DNA of 14,256 nt, taken from assembly GCA_036833805.1 (NCBI GenBank), contig DAITPA010000048.1, positions 1 to 14,256 on the forward strand. The letters are read 5' to 3'. Of the stretch, positions 1 to 5,520 are shown piece by piece. Numbering within the stretch: the stretch's first letter is position 1; every line of letters begins with the position of its first letter. Below the pieces are notes generated by a model, which had not been told where the DNA came from, did no database searches, and saw only the letters and a program-made list of their open reading frames with translations. This DNA comes from PALSA-1196 sp036833805 (GTDB taxonomy: Bacteria; Pseudomonadota; Gammaproteobacteria; Steroidobacterales; Steroidobacteraceae). The translations under genes were made by a program, and so were the position numbers.

Positions 1-54
1 GGACATAGCCCTCTCAAGGCTAGTACGCGGGTTCGAATCCCGCTGGGAGCGCCA
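1..54 (+). tRNA. tRNA-Glu (anticodon CUC), 5' end cut by window edge
   Basis: The visible part runs from the end of the D-arm to the encoded CCA (52-54). The anticodon stem TAGCC/GGCTA (6-10 and 18-22) closes the seven-base loop CTCTCAA, with anticodon CTC at 13-15. The T-arm is GCGGG-TTCGAAT-CCCGC (26-42), and the discriminator base is G, as in other bacterial tRNA-Glu. It reads GAG codons. The 5' acceptor strand and most of the D-arm lie before position 1. No T-rich hairpin terminator follows within the next 100 bases. Confidence 0.93.
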
Positions 55-321
55 TTAAATCAACAACTTACGGATTCGCTGATCAGCCGGCGCGAGAACA
101 CCTGCCAGTAGCCTTCTGAGACAGGCGTCGCGCACCGTACGCGGACTCGGCCGCGGAGCCGCCGGCAATGCTTACGAATTTCTGGTGTCGTGCTCAAGAG
201 CGGTGAGCGGGTGCTGGAGCGTCCTGCCGCCCCCACCAGGCGGCTGCATACGCAGCTACAACGGGACCCTCAATTAGGGCCCCACCGGGCAAACCGGATC
301 AGCCGCCTGAATCCGCAGCTA

Positions 322-343
322 GAGCCTCTGGCTCCAAAGGCTC
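322..343 (-). terminator. Weak candidate stem-loop just after the Crp/Fnr-family gene
   Basis: Six-base arms GAGCCT (322-327) and AGGCTC (338-343) enclose a 10-base loop, starting 6 bases past the stop codon of the regulator gene. There is no T-run on the minus strand after it, so it is not a canonical intrinsic terminator. It may only stabilise the 3' end of the transcript. Confidence 0.25.
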
Positions 344-348
344 CCCAG

Positions 349-1095
349 TCAATGGTCTTGCAGACCTGCCGCTAAGATCGGGCGATCGCCTTGAGCTAGC
401 AGGCGATCGGTTTCTTTCTTGACCACGGCGTAGCACTCGCAACAGAGCTGTTCGAGTTTGGCGCGGTCGAGCACCGTGATCTGCCCGCGGACGTAATGGA
501 TCACACCGAGCTTCTGCAACTTGCCGGCAGCCTCGGTGACACCTTCGCGCCGGACCCCAAGCATGTTCGCGATGCGCTCCTGGGTCATGACCAGGTGGCT
601 CGAAGGTAGGCGGTCCATCGACAGCAGGAGCCATCGGCACAGTTGCTGGTCAACTGTGTGATGGCGATTGCAGACTGCGGTCTGCGACATCTGCGTGATC
701 AAAGCCTGGGTGTAGCGCAGCAGCAAAACCTGCAGCCCGCCGTTGCGATAGAACTCGTCCTTGAGCCTTTGGCCCGCCAGTCGATAAGCGTGGCCGGCGC
801 TCTGCACGATCGCCCGGCTTGGTGTGGTTTCACCGCCCATGAACAAAGCGATGCCGATGAGACCCTCATTGCCCACCACCGAGATCTCCCCCGACGCGCC
901 GTCTTCCATGACGTATAGCAGCGACACAATACAGTCGAGCGGAAAATAGACGTGCCGCAGCACGTCGCCGGGCTCGTAGAGAACCTTGCCAAGCGGCATT
1001 GCAACAAGCTGCAGGTGCGGGAAGAGGCGATTACGCTCGTCCAATGACAAGCCTGCGAGCAAGTAATTCTGTGGTGGATCGTGAGAACCAGCCAT
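349..1095 (-). CDS. Crp/Fnr-family transcriptional regulator
   Basis: The predicted product has 248 residues and should be a cytoplasmic DNA-binding regulator. Residues about 12-130 look like a cyclic-nucleotide-binding-type beta barrel (LGKVLYEPGD at 35-44, GNEGLIG at 75-81, SRAIVQ at 93-98). A long dimer helix follows at about 120-160, then a winged helix-turn-helix (TQERIANMLGVRREGVTEAA at 171-190, wing at about 198-210). There is no N-terminal Cys cluster of the FNR type. A Cys group near the C-terminus (C218, C219, C221) precedes a tyrosine. Whether it binds a nucleotide cannot be told. The reading frame is open up to an ATG at 1155, but a TATATATA element at 1126-1133 looks like a promoter -10 box inside that extension. 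I therefore chose the ATG at 1095; one at 1104 is equally possible, and neither has a strong ribosome binding site. It stands alone, divergent from the two small genes to its right. Confidence 0.85.
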   Translation of the reverse strand: MAGSHDPPQNYLLAGLSLDERNRLFPHLQLVAMPLGKVLYEPGDVLRHVYFPLDCIVSLLYVMEDGASGEISVVGNEGLIGIALFMGGETTPSRAIVQSAGHAYRLAGQRLKDEFYRNGGLQVLLLRYTQALITQMSQTAVCNRHHTVDQQLCRWLLLSMDRLPSSHLVMTQERIANMLGVRREGVTEAAGKLQKLGVIHYVRGQITVLDRAKLEQLCCECYAVVKKETDRLLAQGDRPILAAGLQDH

Positions 1096-1099
1096 TAAG

Positions 1100-1112
1100 C
1101 GCATCCGATGCG
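1100..1112. promoter_or_regulatory. Perfect dyad at the start of the regulator gene
   Basis: The arms CGCATC and GATGCG flank a single central base. The dyad lies over or just before the proposed start codon and about 15 bases downstream of the TATATATA element. This is a plausible place for an autoregulatory operator or a 5'-leader hairpin. No protein can be assigned to it from sequence alone. Confidence 0.3.
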
Positions 1113-1125
1113 AGCCGCTGAAGCC

Positions 1126-1133
1126 TATATATA
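1126..1133 (-). promoter_or_regulatory. Possible -10 element of the Crp/Fnr-family gene
   Basis: TATATATA stands out in GC-rich surroundings, about 30 bases before the likely start codon. No good -35 hexamer lies 16-18 bases upstream. The 8-base palindrome CGCTAGCG (1143-1150) lies where the spacer would be. A promoter needing an activator is possible, but this is inference. Confidence 0.35.
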
Positions 1134-1334
1134 GCATATGTTCGCTAGCGTACATAACCTGAAATCACAATTGCGCGCCTCGGAATGGGTGATGAGCTCA
1201 ACGCACCCCCGCTATCCGCGGCGCAGGCGAACCAGTTACCTACCCTTGGTGAACCTGCTCGATCGCGCCTCGTGAGCGTCCATTCCCATTCCATCGCAAA
1301 CCGGACCTGATGCTGATGTCGCACCGCCCAAGAT

Positions 1335-1362
1335 ATAGGCCAACGGTTACCACACGGCCTAT
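1335..1362. promoter_or_regulatory. Inverted repeat ATAGGCC-N14-GGCCTAT
   Basis: Perfect 7-base arms at 1335-1341 and 1356-1362 are separated by 14 bases. The centres are about two helical turns apart, which suits either a dimeric DNA-binding protein or an RNA hairpin. The repeat lies about 75-100 bases upstream of the small membrane-peptide start. Confidence 0.3.
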
Positions 1363-1380
1363 GTGCGCTAGCGTCCCGAC

Positions 1381-1430
1381 CCGTTAGCTCTGTTCGTGCT
1401 CCAATGCTACCGGCAGACAAACTAACGGAG
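1381..1430 (+). promoter_or_regulatory. Leader stem that would cover the ribosome binding site of the small membrane peptide
   Basis: CCGTTAG (1381-1387) is fully complementary to CTAACGG (1422-1428). The second arm contains the first half of the Shine-Dalgarno GGAG (1427-1430) that serves the ATG at 1437. In the transcript the stem would partly hide the ribosome binding site. The loop is 34 bases and may hold a smaller TCTG/CAGA stem. Pairing is read from the sequence; a regulatory role is inference. Confidence 0.35.
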
Positions 1431-1436
1431 ATGCAT

Positions 1437-1511
1437 ATGTACATCGGCGGTGGCTTACTCGGAACCATTCTCCTCATTGCACTCATCGTCTTCTTGCTGC
1501 GCAGAGCCTGA
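1437..1511 (+). CDS. Very small single-span membrane peptide
   Basis: The gene encodes 24 residues. It begins MYIGGGLLGT, continues as one hydrophobic stretch of Ile, Leu, Ala, Val and Phe through about residue 21, and ends with two Arg and an Ala. This is one membrane-spanning helix with a positive cytoplasmic end, so N-out/C-in is likely. The ATG at 1437 follows GGAG (1427-1430) at a 6-base spacing. An in-frame ATG at 1431 would add only Met-His. Short glycine-start hydrophobic peptides of this kind are common unnamed genes in proteobacteria, and I cannot assign a function. A second small gene starts 83 bases downstream on the same strand. The ribosome binding site is partly inside a possible stem. 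Confidence 0.55.
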   Translation: MYIGGGLLGTILLIALIVFLLRRA

Positions 1512-1568
1512 GCCATTGCCTGTGACAGAACCGCCGTTGAGAATGACGCTTCTTGCTTTGGCTCTTGG

Positions 1569-1586
1569 CGCCGGCTGCCGCCGGCG
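1569..1586 (+). promoter_or_regulatory. GC stem-loop directly before the ribosome binding site of the second small gene
   Basis: CGCCGGC (1569-1575) and GCCGGCG (1580-1586) form a perfect 7-pair all-GC stem with a 4-base loop. Its last base is the first G of the Shine-Dalgarno GGAG (1586-1589) for the ATG at 1595. No T-run follows, so a terminator is unlikely. Partial masking of translation or mRNA stabilisation is possible (inference). Confidence 0.4.
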
Positions 1587-1594
1587 GAGATACT

Positions 1595-1747
1595 ATGGCT
1601 GATAACAAGAGTCCGAATTTGAACGAGCAAGTCGAGGCGGCAAGGCCAGCGCCGGCAGATCAGCAAGCAGCGCGAGCTCAGACTTGTGCGACTGCGCCGT
1701 TGAGTCATCGCGTAGTGTCGGGACGGCTACCCCTTTTCAGAAAATAG
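1595..1747 (+). CDS. Small hydrophilic hypothetical protein
   Basis: The predicted product has 50 residues, begins MADNKSPNLNEQVEAARPAP, and is rich in Ala, Arg, Gln and Pro. It has no signal peptide, membrane span or recognisable domain. The start is supported by GGAG (1586-1589) five bases before the ATG at 1595. The same frame reaches back to an ATG at 1553, which has no such site. The N-terminal half looks like real protein. The C-terminal 20 residues are less convincing and could reflect a frameshift in a longer ancestral gene. It follows the membrane peptide in the same direction. No function can be given. Confidence 0.35.
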   Translation: MADNKSPNLNEQVEAARPAPADQQAARAQTCATAPLSHRVVSGRLPLFRK

Positions 1748-2097
1748 AGGAACGCAGCGTCTCGCAGCGCGGAACACTGGCGGGCAGGTTCTGCGTGGTT
1801 GCCACGTTCATCGCACCAGTGCGCCCTGCTGACAAAGGCGCTCCATGAGCAGCGCACTAGTAACTACTTCGGCCGTCTGCTTACGTTCAAGCGAACTGCA
1901 GACGCGCGGCGCTCGACGCCCTCACACGCGTAGATGGAATGCCAGGCGCGGATCCTGAATCCACACGCGTTTACGCCGGTCGCGCTCGTCCTGGCACAGC
2001 AATTAAAGTTCCAGCAGTCGGCCCGCGAGTGGTGCCTAACTGCCGATTGCGGCGGCCGCGACGCGCATAAAAACGAGAATTCGGCAACTCACCTAAC
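1748..2097. other. 350 bases between convergent gene groups: no gene seen
   Basis: Short frames exist here (for example 1934-2161 on the plus strand), but none has a ribosome binding site or protein-like composition. The only structure I can point to is the 31-base hairpin at 1874-1904. No clear intrinsic terminator is visible for the plus-strand small genes or for the long minus-strand array ending at 2098. Confidence 0.5.
1874..1904. other. Bulged hairpin in the convergent intergenic region
   Basis: Outer arms CGTCTGC (1874-1880) and GCAGACG (1898-1904) are perfect. Inside them GTTC (1885-1888) pairs with GAAC (1893-1896) around a 4-base loop. The result is an 11-pair hairpin with an asymmetric internal loop. 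No T-run flanks it on either strand. It could be a bidirectional transcript-end structure or part of an RNA. Confidence 0.3.
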
Positions 2098-2367
2098 TCA
2101 GCGGGTCTTCTGCCCTAGTGGATGCGCCACTAACGTGCCTTCCGAGTTCGGAACGATCTGATAGCTGCTGCCATCCTGACAGCGGACGAGGTAGTCGCGC
2201 TCAGCCTGGGTACTGACGTTGACGATCTTGCCGCAGGGCAAATGCTGCGCGGCGATGAGCGAGGTCAAGTCCTTGTTGAGCGCTGCGTCATCAGCAGCAC
2301 GCGACGGGGTCGCATAAAGCGCCACGCTCAAACTCGCCACCACCCGCGCCAGCAAATGTTTGCTCAC
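2098..2367 (-). CDS. Small secreted protein with two cysteines, function unknown
   Basis: The product has 89 residues and starts at a GTG (2365-2367). A strong GGAGGAG lies just before it, and the longer frame that overlaps the upstream gene lacks such a site. Residues 1-24 form a Sec signal peptide (SKHLLARVV, a hydrophobic core, then PSRA before ADD), so the mature protein should be periplasmic. The mature part has two cysteines (C45, C63) that could form a disulfide. They frame a compact pattern, PCGKIVN then DYLVRCQDGSSYQIVP, which looks like a small beta-rich fold. I do not recognise a named family. It follows the permease gene after 29 bases and is the last gene of the long minus-strand array, so it is probably co-transcribed with pqqBC. 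Confidence 0.72.
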   Translation of the reverse strand: MSKHLLARVVASLSVALYATPSRAADDAALNKDLTSLIAAQHLPCGKIVNVSTQAERDYLVRCQDGSSYQIVPNSEGTLVAHPLGQKTR

Positions 2368-2396
2368 AACTCCTCCGATCGGCAAAGCGGGGTCAA

Positions 2397-2897
2397 TCAG
2401 CGCTTGAAGACACTGAAGAGCCACTGCCCGACGTACCCCAGAATCGGCGGCAGGAGCACGCCCGGAATGAAGCGTGCGAGCGTCAAAGGCCAGCCGAGCA
2501 AGGGCGCCTCATAGGTAAACATTCGTATCGGGCTTACGAGCGTCTTTGCTGTCAGGAGCGCGATGACCGGACCGGGCTCGGCGCCGGTTCGAAGCAGATT
2601 GGCGGCGATCGGAAACAGCATGTAGGGGCCGCCCGGCAGGATGAGCCCGGCCGCCCAGCCGACGAGAATGCCGCGCCCGAGGTTCTCGCGACCGAGCCAT
2701 TGCGCCATCGCCTGCGCCGGCAGCAGCACTTCGAGCAGGCCTGCGAGCAAAAACCCGAGCGCGATCTCGACCCATACGCCCCGCAGCAATCTGCCGCTCG
2801 CCTGGATGCCGGCGAGCGGCAGATGCGCATCTCGCATGAACGCAGCCGCGAGCGCGACGATCACGAGTGACAGAAGAATGTACAGGCTCGCGTCCAT
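2397..2897 (-). CDS. Half-size permease of the ArsP/YraQ (DUF318) type
   Basis: This is an inner-membrane protein of 166 residues. Hydrophobic segments lie at about 5-21, 41-62, 76-100, 108-126 and 134-161. The motif LPGGPYMLFPIAANLL (87-102) within a Gly-rich segment, followed by VSPIR (121-125), resembles one half of the repeat-built ArsP/YraQ permeases. Full-length members have roughly twice as many residues with two such halves, so this protein may work as a homodimer. Related proteins have been linked to export of organoarsenicals, but nothing here shows the substrate. It starts 17 bases after the pqqC stop, where pqqD would be expected in many PQQ operons. The ATG at 2897 begins the first membrane span; its ribosome binding site is weak, suggesting translation coupled to pqqC. 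Confidence 0.78.
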   Translation of the reverse strand: MDASLYILLSLVIVALAAAFMRDAHLPLAGIQASGRLLRGVWVEIALGFLLAGLLEVLLPAQAMAQWLGRENLGRGILVGWAAGLILPGGPYMLFPIAANLLRTGAEPGPVIALLTAKTLVSPIRMFTYEAPLLGWPLTLARFIPGVLLPPILGYVGQWLFSVFKR

Positions 2898-2914
2898 TTT
2901 GCGCCGCGTGCGTT

Positions 2915-3637
2915 TCAATCTCGAGGCCCGCCCGGTCCCCAGGCCGGATCGACGTAGGCAGCGTAGGTCGTATCGAGCAAGTGCCAGAGGACTTCCGTTT
3001 TGCGGATGAGCGCCGCCAGACAGCGCGTCTGCAGCTCGTGCGTGGTCGCATGGGTCGTCACGTATTCGATCGCCTCCCCGGAATCCTTCTTCGCGCGCGT
3101 CACCCGCGCGCGAAAATAGGCAAGCATTTGCGGTGCCACCCACGGGTAGTGCGCTTCCCAGGCAACGATTCTCTTCGCCATGATGTCAGGTGCGAAGAAC
3201 TCCGTGAGGGACGATGCGACCGCCTCAAGAAGAGTTCGTTCGCGCACCAGCTGCACGTAGGCATCGCAGGCAAACACCACGCCGGGGAGAACCGAGCGGC
3301 AGCTCCTGACCTCTTCCTTATCAAGTCCTACGCCTTCGGCGAGCGTGAGCCACATGGCAAGGCCGCCCTCGCCTTCGGTTGTGCCGTCGTGATCCTGGAT
3401 GCGGCGAATCCACATGCGGCGAAACGCAGGATCATCCGACTTCGAGAGAATGAGTGCGTCTTTAATCGGGATGCGTGTCTGATAGTAGTAACGGTTCAAT
3501 ACCCACTGCTGCAGCTGCGCTTGAGTCAACTTCCCCGCATGCATGAGGATGTGGTAACGATGATGATCGTGATAGCGACTCGCGCCTTCGCTCCTCAGCC
3601 GCTCGGTGAAGTCGGAAACCGCCAGTGGCGCGGTCAC
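2915..3637 (-). CDS. pqqC: Pyrroloquinoline-quinone synthase PqqC
   Basis: PqqC catalyses the last step of PQQ formation in the cytoplasm: ring closure and an eight-electron oxidation of AHQQ by O2, without a metal or other cofactor. The product has 240 residues, close to the usual 230-255. The family's active-site segments are present: RYHDHHRYH (21-29), LNRYYYQ (47-53), RRIQDHDG (78-85), SSLTEFFAP (142-150), HYPWV (163-167), a YFRAR segment (174-178), and the C-terminal RKTEVLWHLLD (212-222). Its ATG overlaps the stop of pqqB in a 4-base ATGA junction, so translation is coupled. No domain is missing and there is no fused PqqD. Confidence 0.96.
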   Translation of the reverse strand: MTAPLAVSDFTERLRSEGASRYHDHHRYHILMHAGKLTQAQLQQWVLNRYYYQTRIPIKDALILSKSDDPAFRRMWIRRIQDHDGTTEGEGGLAMWLTLAEGVGLDKEEVRSCRSVLPGVVFACDAYVQLVRERTLLEAVASSLTEFFAPDIMAKRIVAWEAHYPWVAPQMLAYFRARVTRAKKDSGEAIEYVTTHATTHELQTRCLAALIRKTEVLWHLLDTTYAAYVDPAWGPGGPRD

Positions 3638-4554
3638 AGCTCAAACTCCAGTCCGTCATAAGCCACGTGCCAACCCGCCGCCTGCACCGCGGCGCGCTCG
3701 GCGGAGTCCTCGCGCAGGATGGGGTTCGTATTATTGATATGGATGTAATAGCGCTGCGGAACTTTGATCTTCGCAAACTGTGCCAAGCTTCCCGAGGCGC
3801 CGCCGATCGGCAGATGCGCCATGTCCTCGGCGCGCTTATCGCCGAGCCCCAAGGTGATGAGCTCATCCGCTGCCCAGAATGTGCCATCAAAGAACATGCA
3901 CTGCGTGCCGTCGATCGCCGCCAGAACCTCGGCAGTGATTGCGGCGACTCCCGAGAGATACACCAGGGTGCGCCCGTTGGCGCGATCTCGAATCCTGAAG
4001 GCGACATTGTCTTCAGGTCCCGGGGCAAAGCGCCCTCGTAGGTGCAGCGGCGGCTGCCCGGGCACGGCGACGGCGGTAACCTCAAGTCCGCTCGAGCGGC
4101 CGTCAAGACGCTTGAGATCCTGCTCCGCGCCGAGCTTCAGCGTACGCCAGGTCGTTTGTCCGGCAAAGCGCTCCAATGTCATATACAGCGAGTTCGCTTC
4201 GGTGAAGCCGCGGCGCAGCTGCTCGGTGGCATAGATCTGCAGCGGATGCGATTCGCGCAGCGACAGAAGCCCTAAGCAATGGTCCATATCGCCATTGGTG
4301 ATGAGGATGCCTTGAATGGGCGAGTCGCGCGGACCGCGCGGATGCAGGCCGGGAAAGCTCTCGATCTGCGAGCGGATTTCCGGGGATGCATTGAGCAGAA
4401 ACCATGAGTCGCCATCGGCGCTGACGGCGATCGATTCCTGCGTACGCGCGCGCGCTTTGAGAGTCCCGTCGCGCACCCCGCGACAGTTGGGACAGCCGCA
4501 GTTCCACTGTGGAAATCCGCCGCCCGCCGCCGATCCCAGTACTTTTATTTTCAT
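3634..4554 (-). CDS. pqqB: PQQ biosynthesis protein PqqB
   Basis: PqqB is a metallo-beta-lactamase-fold protein of the PQQ pathway. It is thought to hydroxylate the Glu-Tyr-derived intermediate before PqqC acts; older work proposed a role in PQQ export. The product has 306 residues, a normal length. Family marks seen are a Cys zinc site CGCPNC (C19, C21, C24) after GGGFPQWN, a variant metal motif TNGDMDHCLG (86-95) in place of the canonical HxHxDH, and the diagnostic HINNTNPILRED (272-283). A promoter (4578-4606) lies just upstream, so pqqBC may have independent control. No pqqA peptide gene is found in the 69 bases before it, which is unusual. Confidence 0.96.
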   Translation of the reverse strand: MKIKVLGSAAGGGFPQWNCGCPNCRGVRDGTLKARARTQESIAVSADGDSWFLLNASPEIRSQIESFPGLHPRGPRDSPIQGILITNGDMDHCLGLLSLRESHPLQIYATEQLRRGFTEANSLYMTLERFAGQTTWRTLKLGAEQDLKRLDGRSSGLEVTAVAVPGQPPLHLRGRFAPGPEDNVAFRIRDRANGRTLVYLSGVAAITAEVLAAIDGTQCMFFDGTFWAADELITLGLGDKRAEDMAHLPIGGASGSLAQFAKIKVPQRYYIHINNTNPILREDSAERAAVQAAGWHVAYDGLEFEL

Positions 4555-4577
4555 GCACTTCGCAACGAGTCCGCTTC

Positions 4578-4606
4578 ACCCTACGAGCTGTCGGGGTGGC
4601 CGTCAA
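4578..4606 (-). promoter_or_regulatory. Sigma-70-like promoter before pqqB
   Basis: On the minus strand TTGACG (4601-4606) is followed by 17 bases and TAGGGT (4578-4583). The -35 matches five of six consensus bases; the -10 matches fewer. It falls in the only sizeable gap of the array (69 bases between folD and pqqB) and would give a leader of roughly 15-20 bases before the pqqB ATG. Confidence 0.55.
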
Positions 4607-4623
4607 GGGTTAAGCCGGGCGCT

Positions 4624-5508
4624 CTAGAGGTCGGCGGCGCGTGCGAGCGCGGCGTCGACGGTATTCGATAACAGGAACGCAATCGTCATCGGCCCGACGC
4701 CGCCCGGAACCGGCGTAATAGCGGAAGCGACGCGCCGCGCCGCCTCGAACTCCACATCACCCGTCAATTTTCCATCGGCGCCTTTGTTGGTGCCGACATC
4801 GATCACCACGGCGCCAGGCTTGAGCCATTCGCCCTTGATCATGTGCGCGCGTCCCACGGCCGCTACCACGATGTCCGCTCTGCCCACCGTCGCCGCAAGG
4901 TCAGCGGTGCGCGAATGCGCGATCGTCACGGTCGCGTTCGCCTCGAGCAAGAGGAGCGCCATGGGCTTACCGACAAGAATGCTGCGCCCGACGACGACCG
5001 CGTGCTTGCCGGCCGGATCGCATCCCGCTGCGGCGATGAGCCGCATGCAGCCGCTTGGCGTGCAGGCTCTAAGGCCCGGACGGCCCACCATGAGAAGACC
5101 CGCATTCGTGGGATGCAGGCCATCGACATCCTTCTTGGGATCGATGGCATCGATGATGCGATTTGAGTCAAGACCCCTGGGCAGCGGCATCTGCACGAGG
5201 ATGCCGTCAACGGCGGGGTCATGGTTGAGCGTCGTGATGAGCGCCAGCAGCTCAGCTTCACGGGTGGTCGCCGGCAGATCATGCGCGAACGACTCGATGC
5301 CCGTTTCGACACAGGAGCGGCGCTTGTTGCGCACGTATACGGTCGACGCCGGATCTTCCCCGACCTGCACGACGGCGAGCCCGGGACGGCGCCCATATTG
5401 GGCGGTGAAAGTGAGAGCGCGCGCGGCTACCTCTGCGCGCACTTTCGCAGCCACAGCCTTGCCATCGAGCACCACGGCAGAACTACCGGGCGCAGTTGCG
5501 CTCGACAT
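4624..5508 (-). CDS. folD: Bifunctional methylenetetrahydrofolate dehydrogenase/cyclohydrolase FolD
   Basis: FolD interconverts 5,10-methylene-, 5,10-methenyl- and 10-formyl-tetrahydrofolate in the cytoplasm with NADP(H). The product has 294 residues, normal for the family. Catalytic residues are in place: Y58 and K62 in YVRNK, Q106 in VQMPLP, D127 in KKDVDG. The dinucleotide site GRSILVGKP (174-182) and the C-terminal signature TPVPGGVGPMT (265-275) are intact. It starts 12 bases after ahcY with only a weak ribosome binding site, so translation coupled to ahcY is likely. Next to metK and ahcY it ties folate-bound one-carbon units to the SAM cycle. With fds in the same array, it gives a route from methylene-folate towards formate, although no formyl-folate hydrolase or ligase lies in the window. 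Confidence 0.96.
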   Translation of the reverse strand: MSSATAPGSSAVVLDGKAVAAKVRAEVAARALTFTAQYGRRPGLAVVQVGEDPASTVYVRNKRRSCVETGIESFAHDLPATTREAELLALITTLNHDPAVDGILVQMPLPRGLDSNRIIDAIDPKKDVDGLHPTNAGLLMVGRPGLRACTPSGCMRLIAAAGCDPAGKHAVVVGRSILVGKPMALLLLEANATVTIAHSRTADLAATVGRADIVVAAVGRAHMIKGEWLKPGAVVIDVGTNKGADGKLTGDVEFEAARRVASAITPVPGGVGPMTIAFLLSNTVDAALARAADL

Positions 5509-5520
5509 CGTACGTCCGAC

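Larger units (their letters stand above)
1096..1436. other. Intergenic region between the regulator and the small genes: no gene seen
   Basis: I see no convincing gene in these 341 bases. They hold the likely regulator promoter, two copies of the palindrome CGCTAGCG (1143-1150 and 1366-1373), a 7-base inverted repeat ATAGGCC/GGCCTAT (1335-1341 and 1356-1362), and the long-range stem in the leader of the small membrane peptide (1381-1428). Confidence 0.6.

Noticed and set aside
26..54. Attachment-site duplication of the tRNA-Glu 3' end
   Set aside because: No second copy of the T-arm/acceptor sequence was found elsewhere in the window, and no integrase gene is present.
190..375. Plus-strand 61-codon frame after the tRNA
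   Set aside because: No ribosome binding site, Arg/Gln/Pro-rich random-looking sequence, and overlaps the end of the regulator gene.
1145..1708. Minus-strand frame of 187 codons covering the two small genes
   Set aside because: Arg/Ser-rich with no ribosome binding site and no domain. The two short plus-strand genes have better start signals.
2041..2086. Terminator candidate after the secreted-protein gene (TGCCGA at 2041-2046 with TCGGCA at 2081-2086)
   Set aside because: The arms are only six bases with a loop of 34, and the T-run lies inside the loop and not after the stem.
1934..2161. Plus-strand 75-codon frame
   Set aside because: Runs into the end of the secreted-protein gene, has no ribosome binding site and no protein-like pattern.
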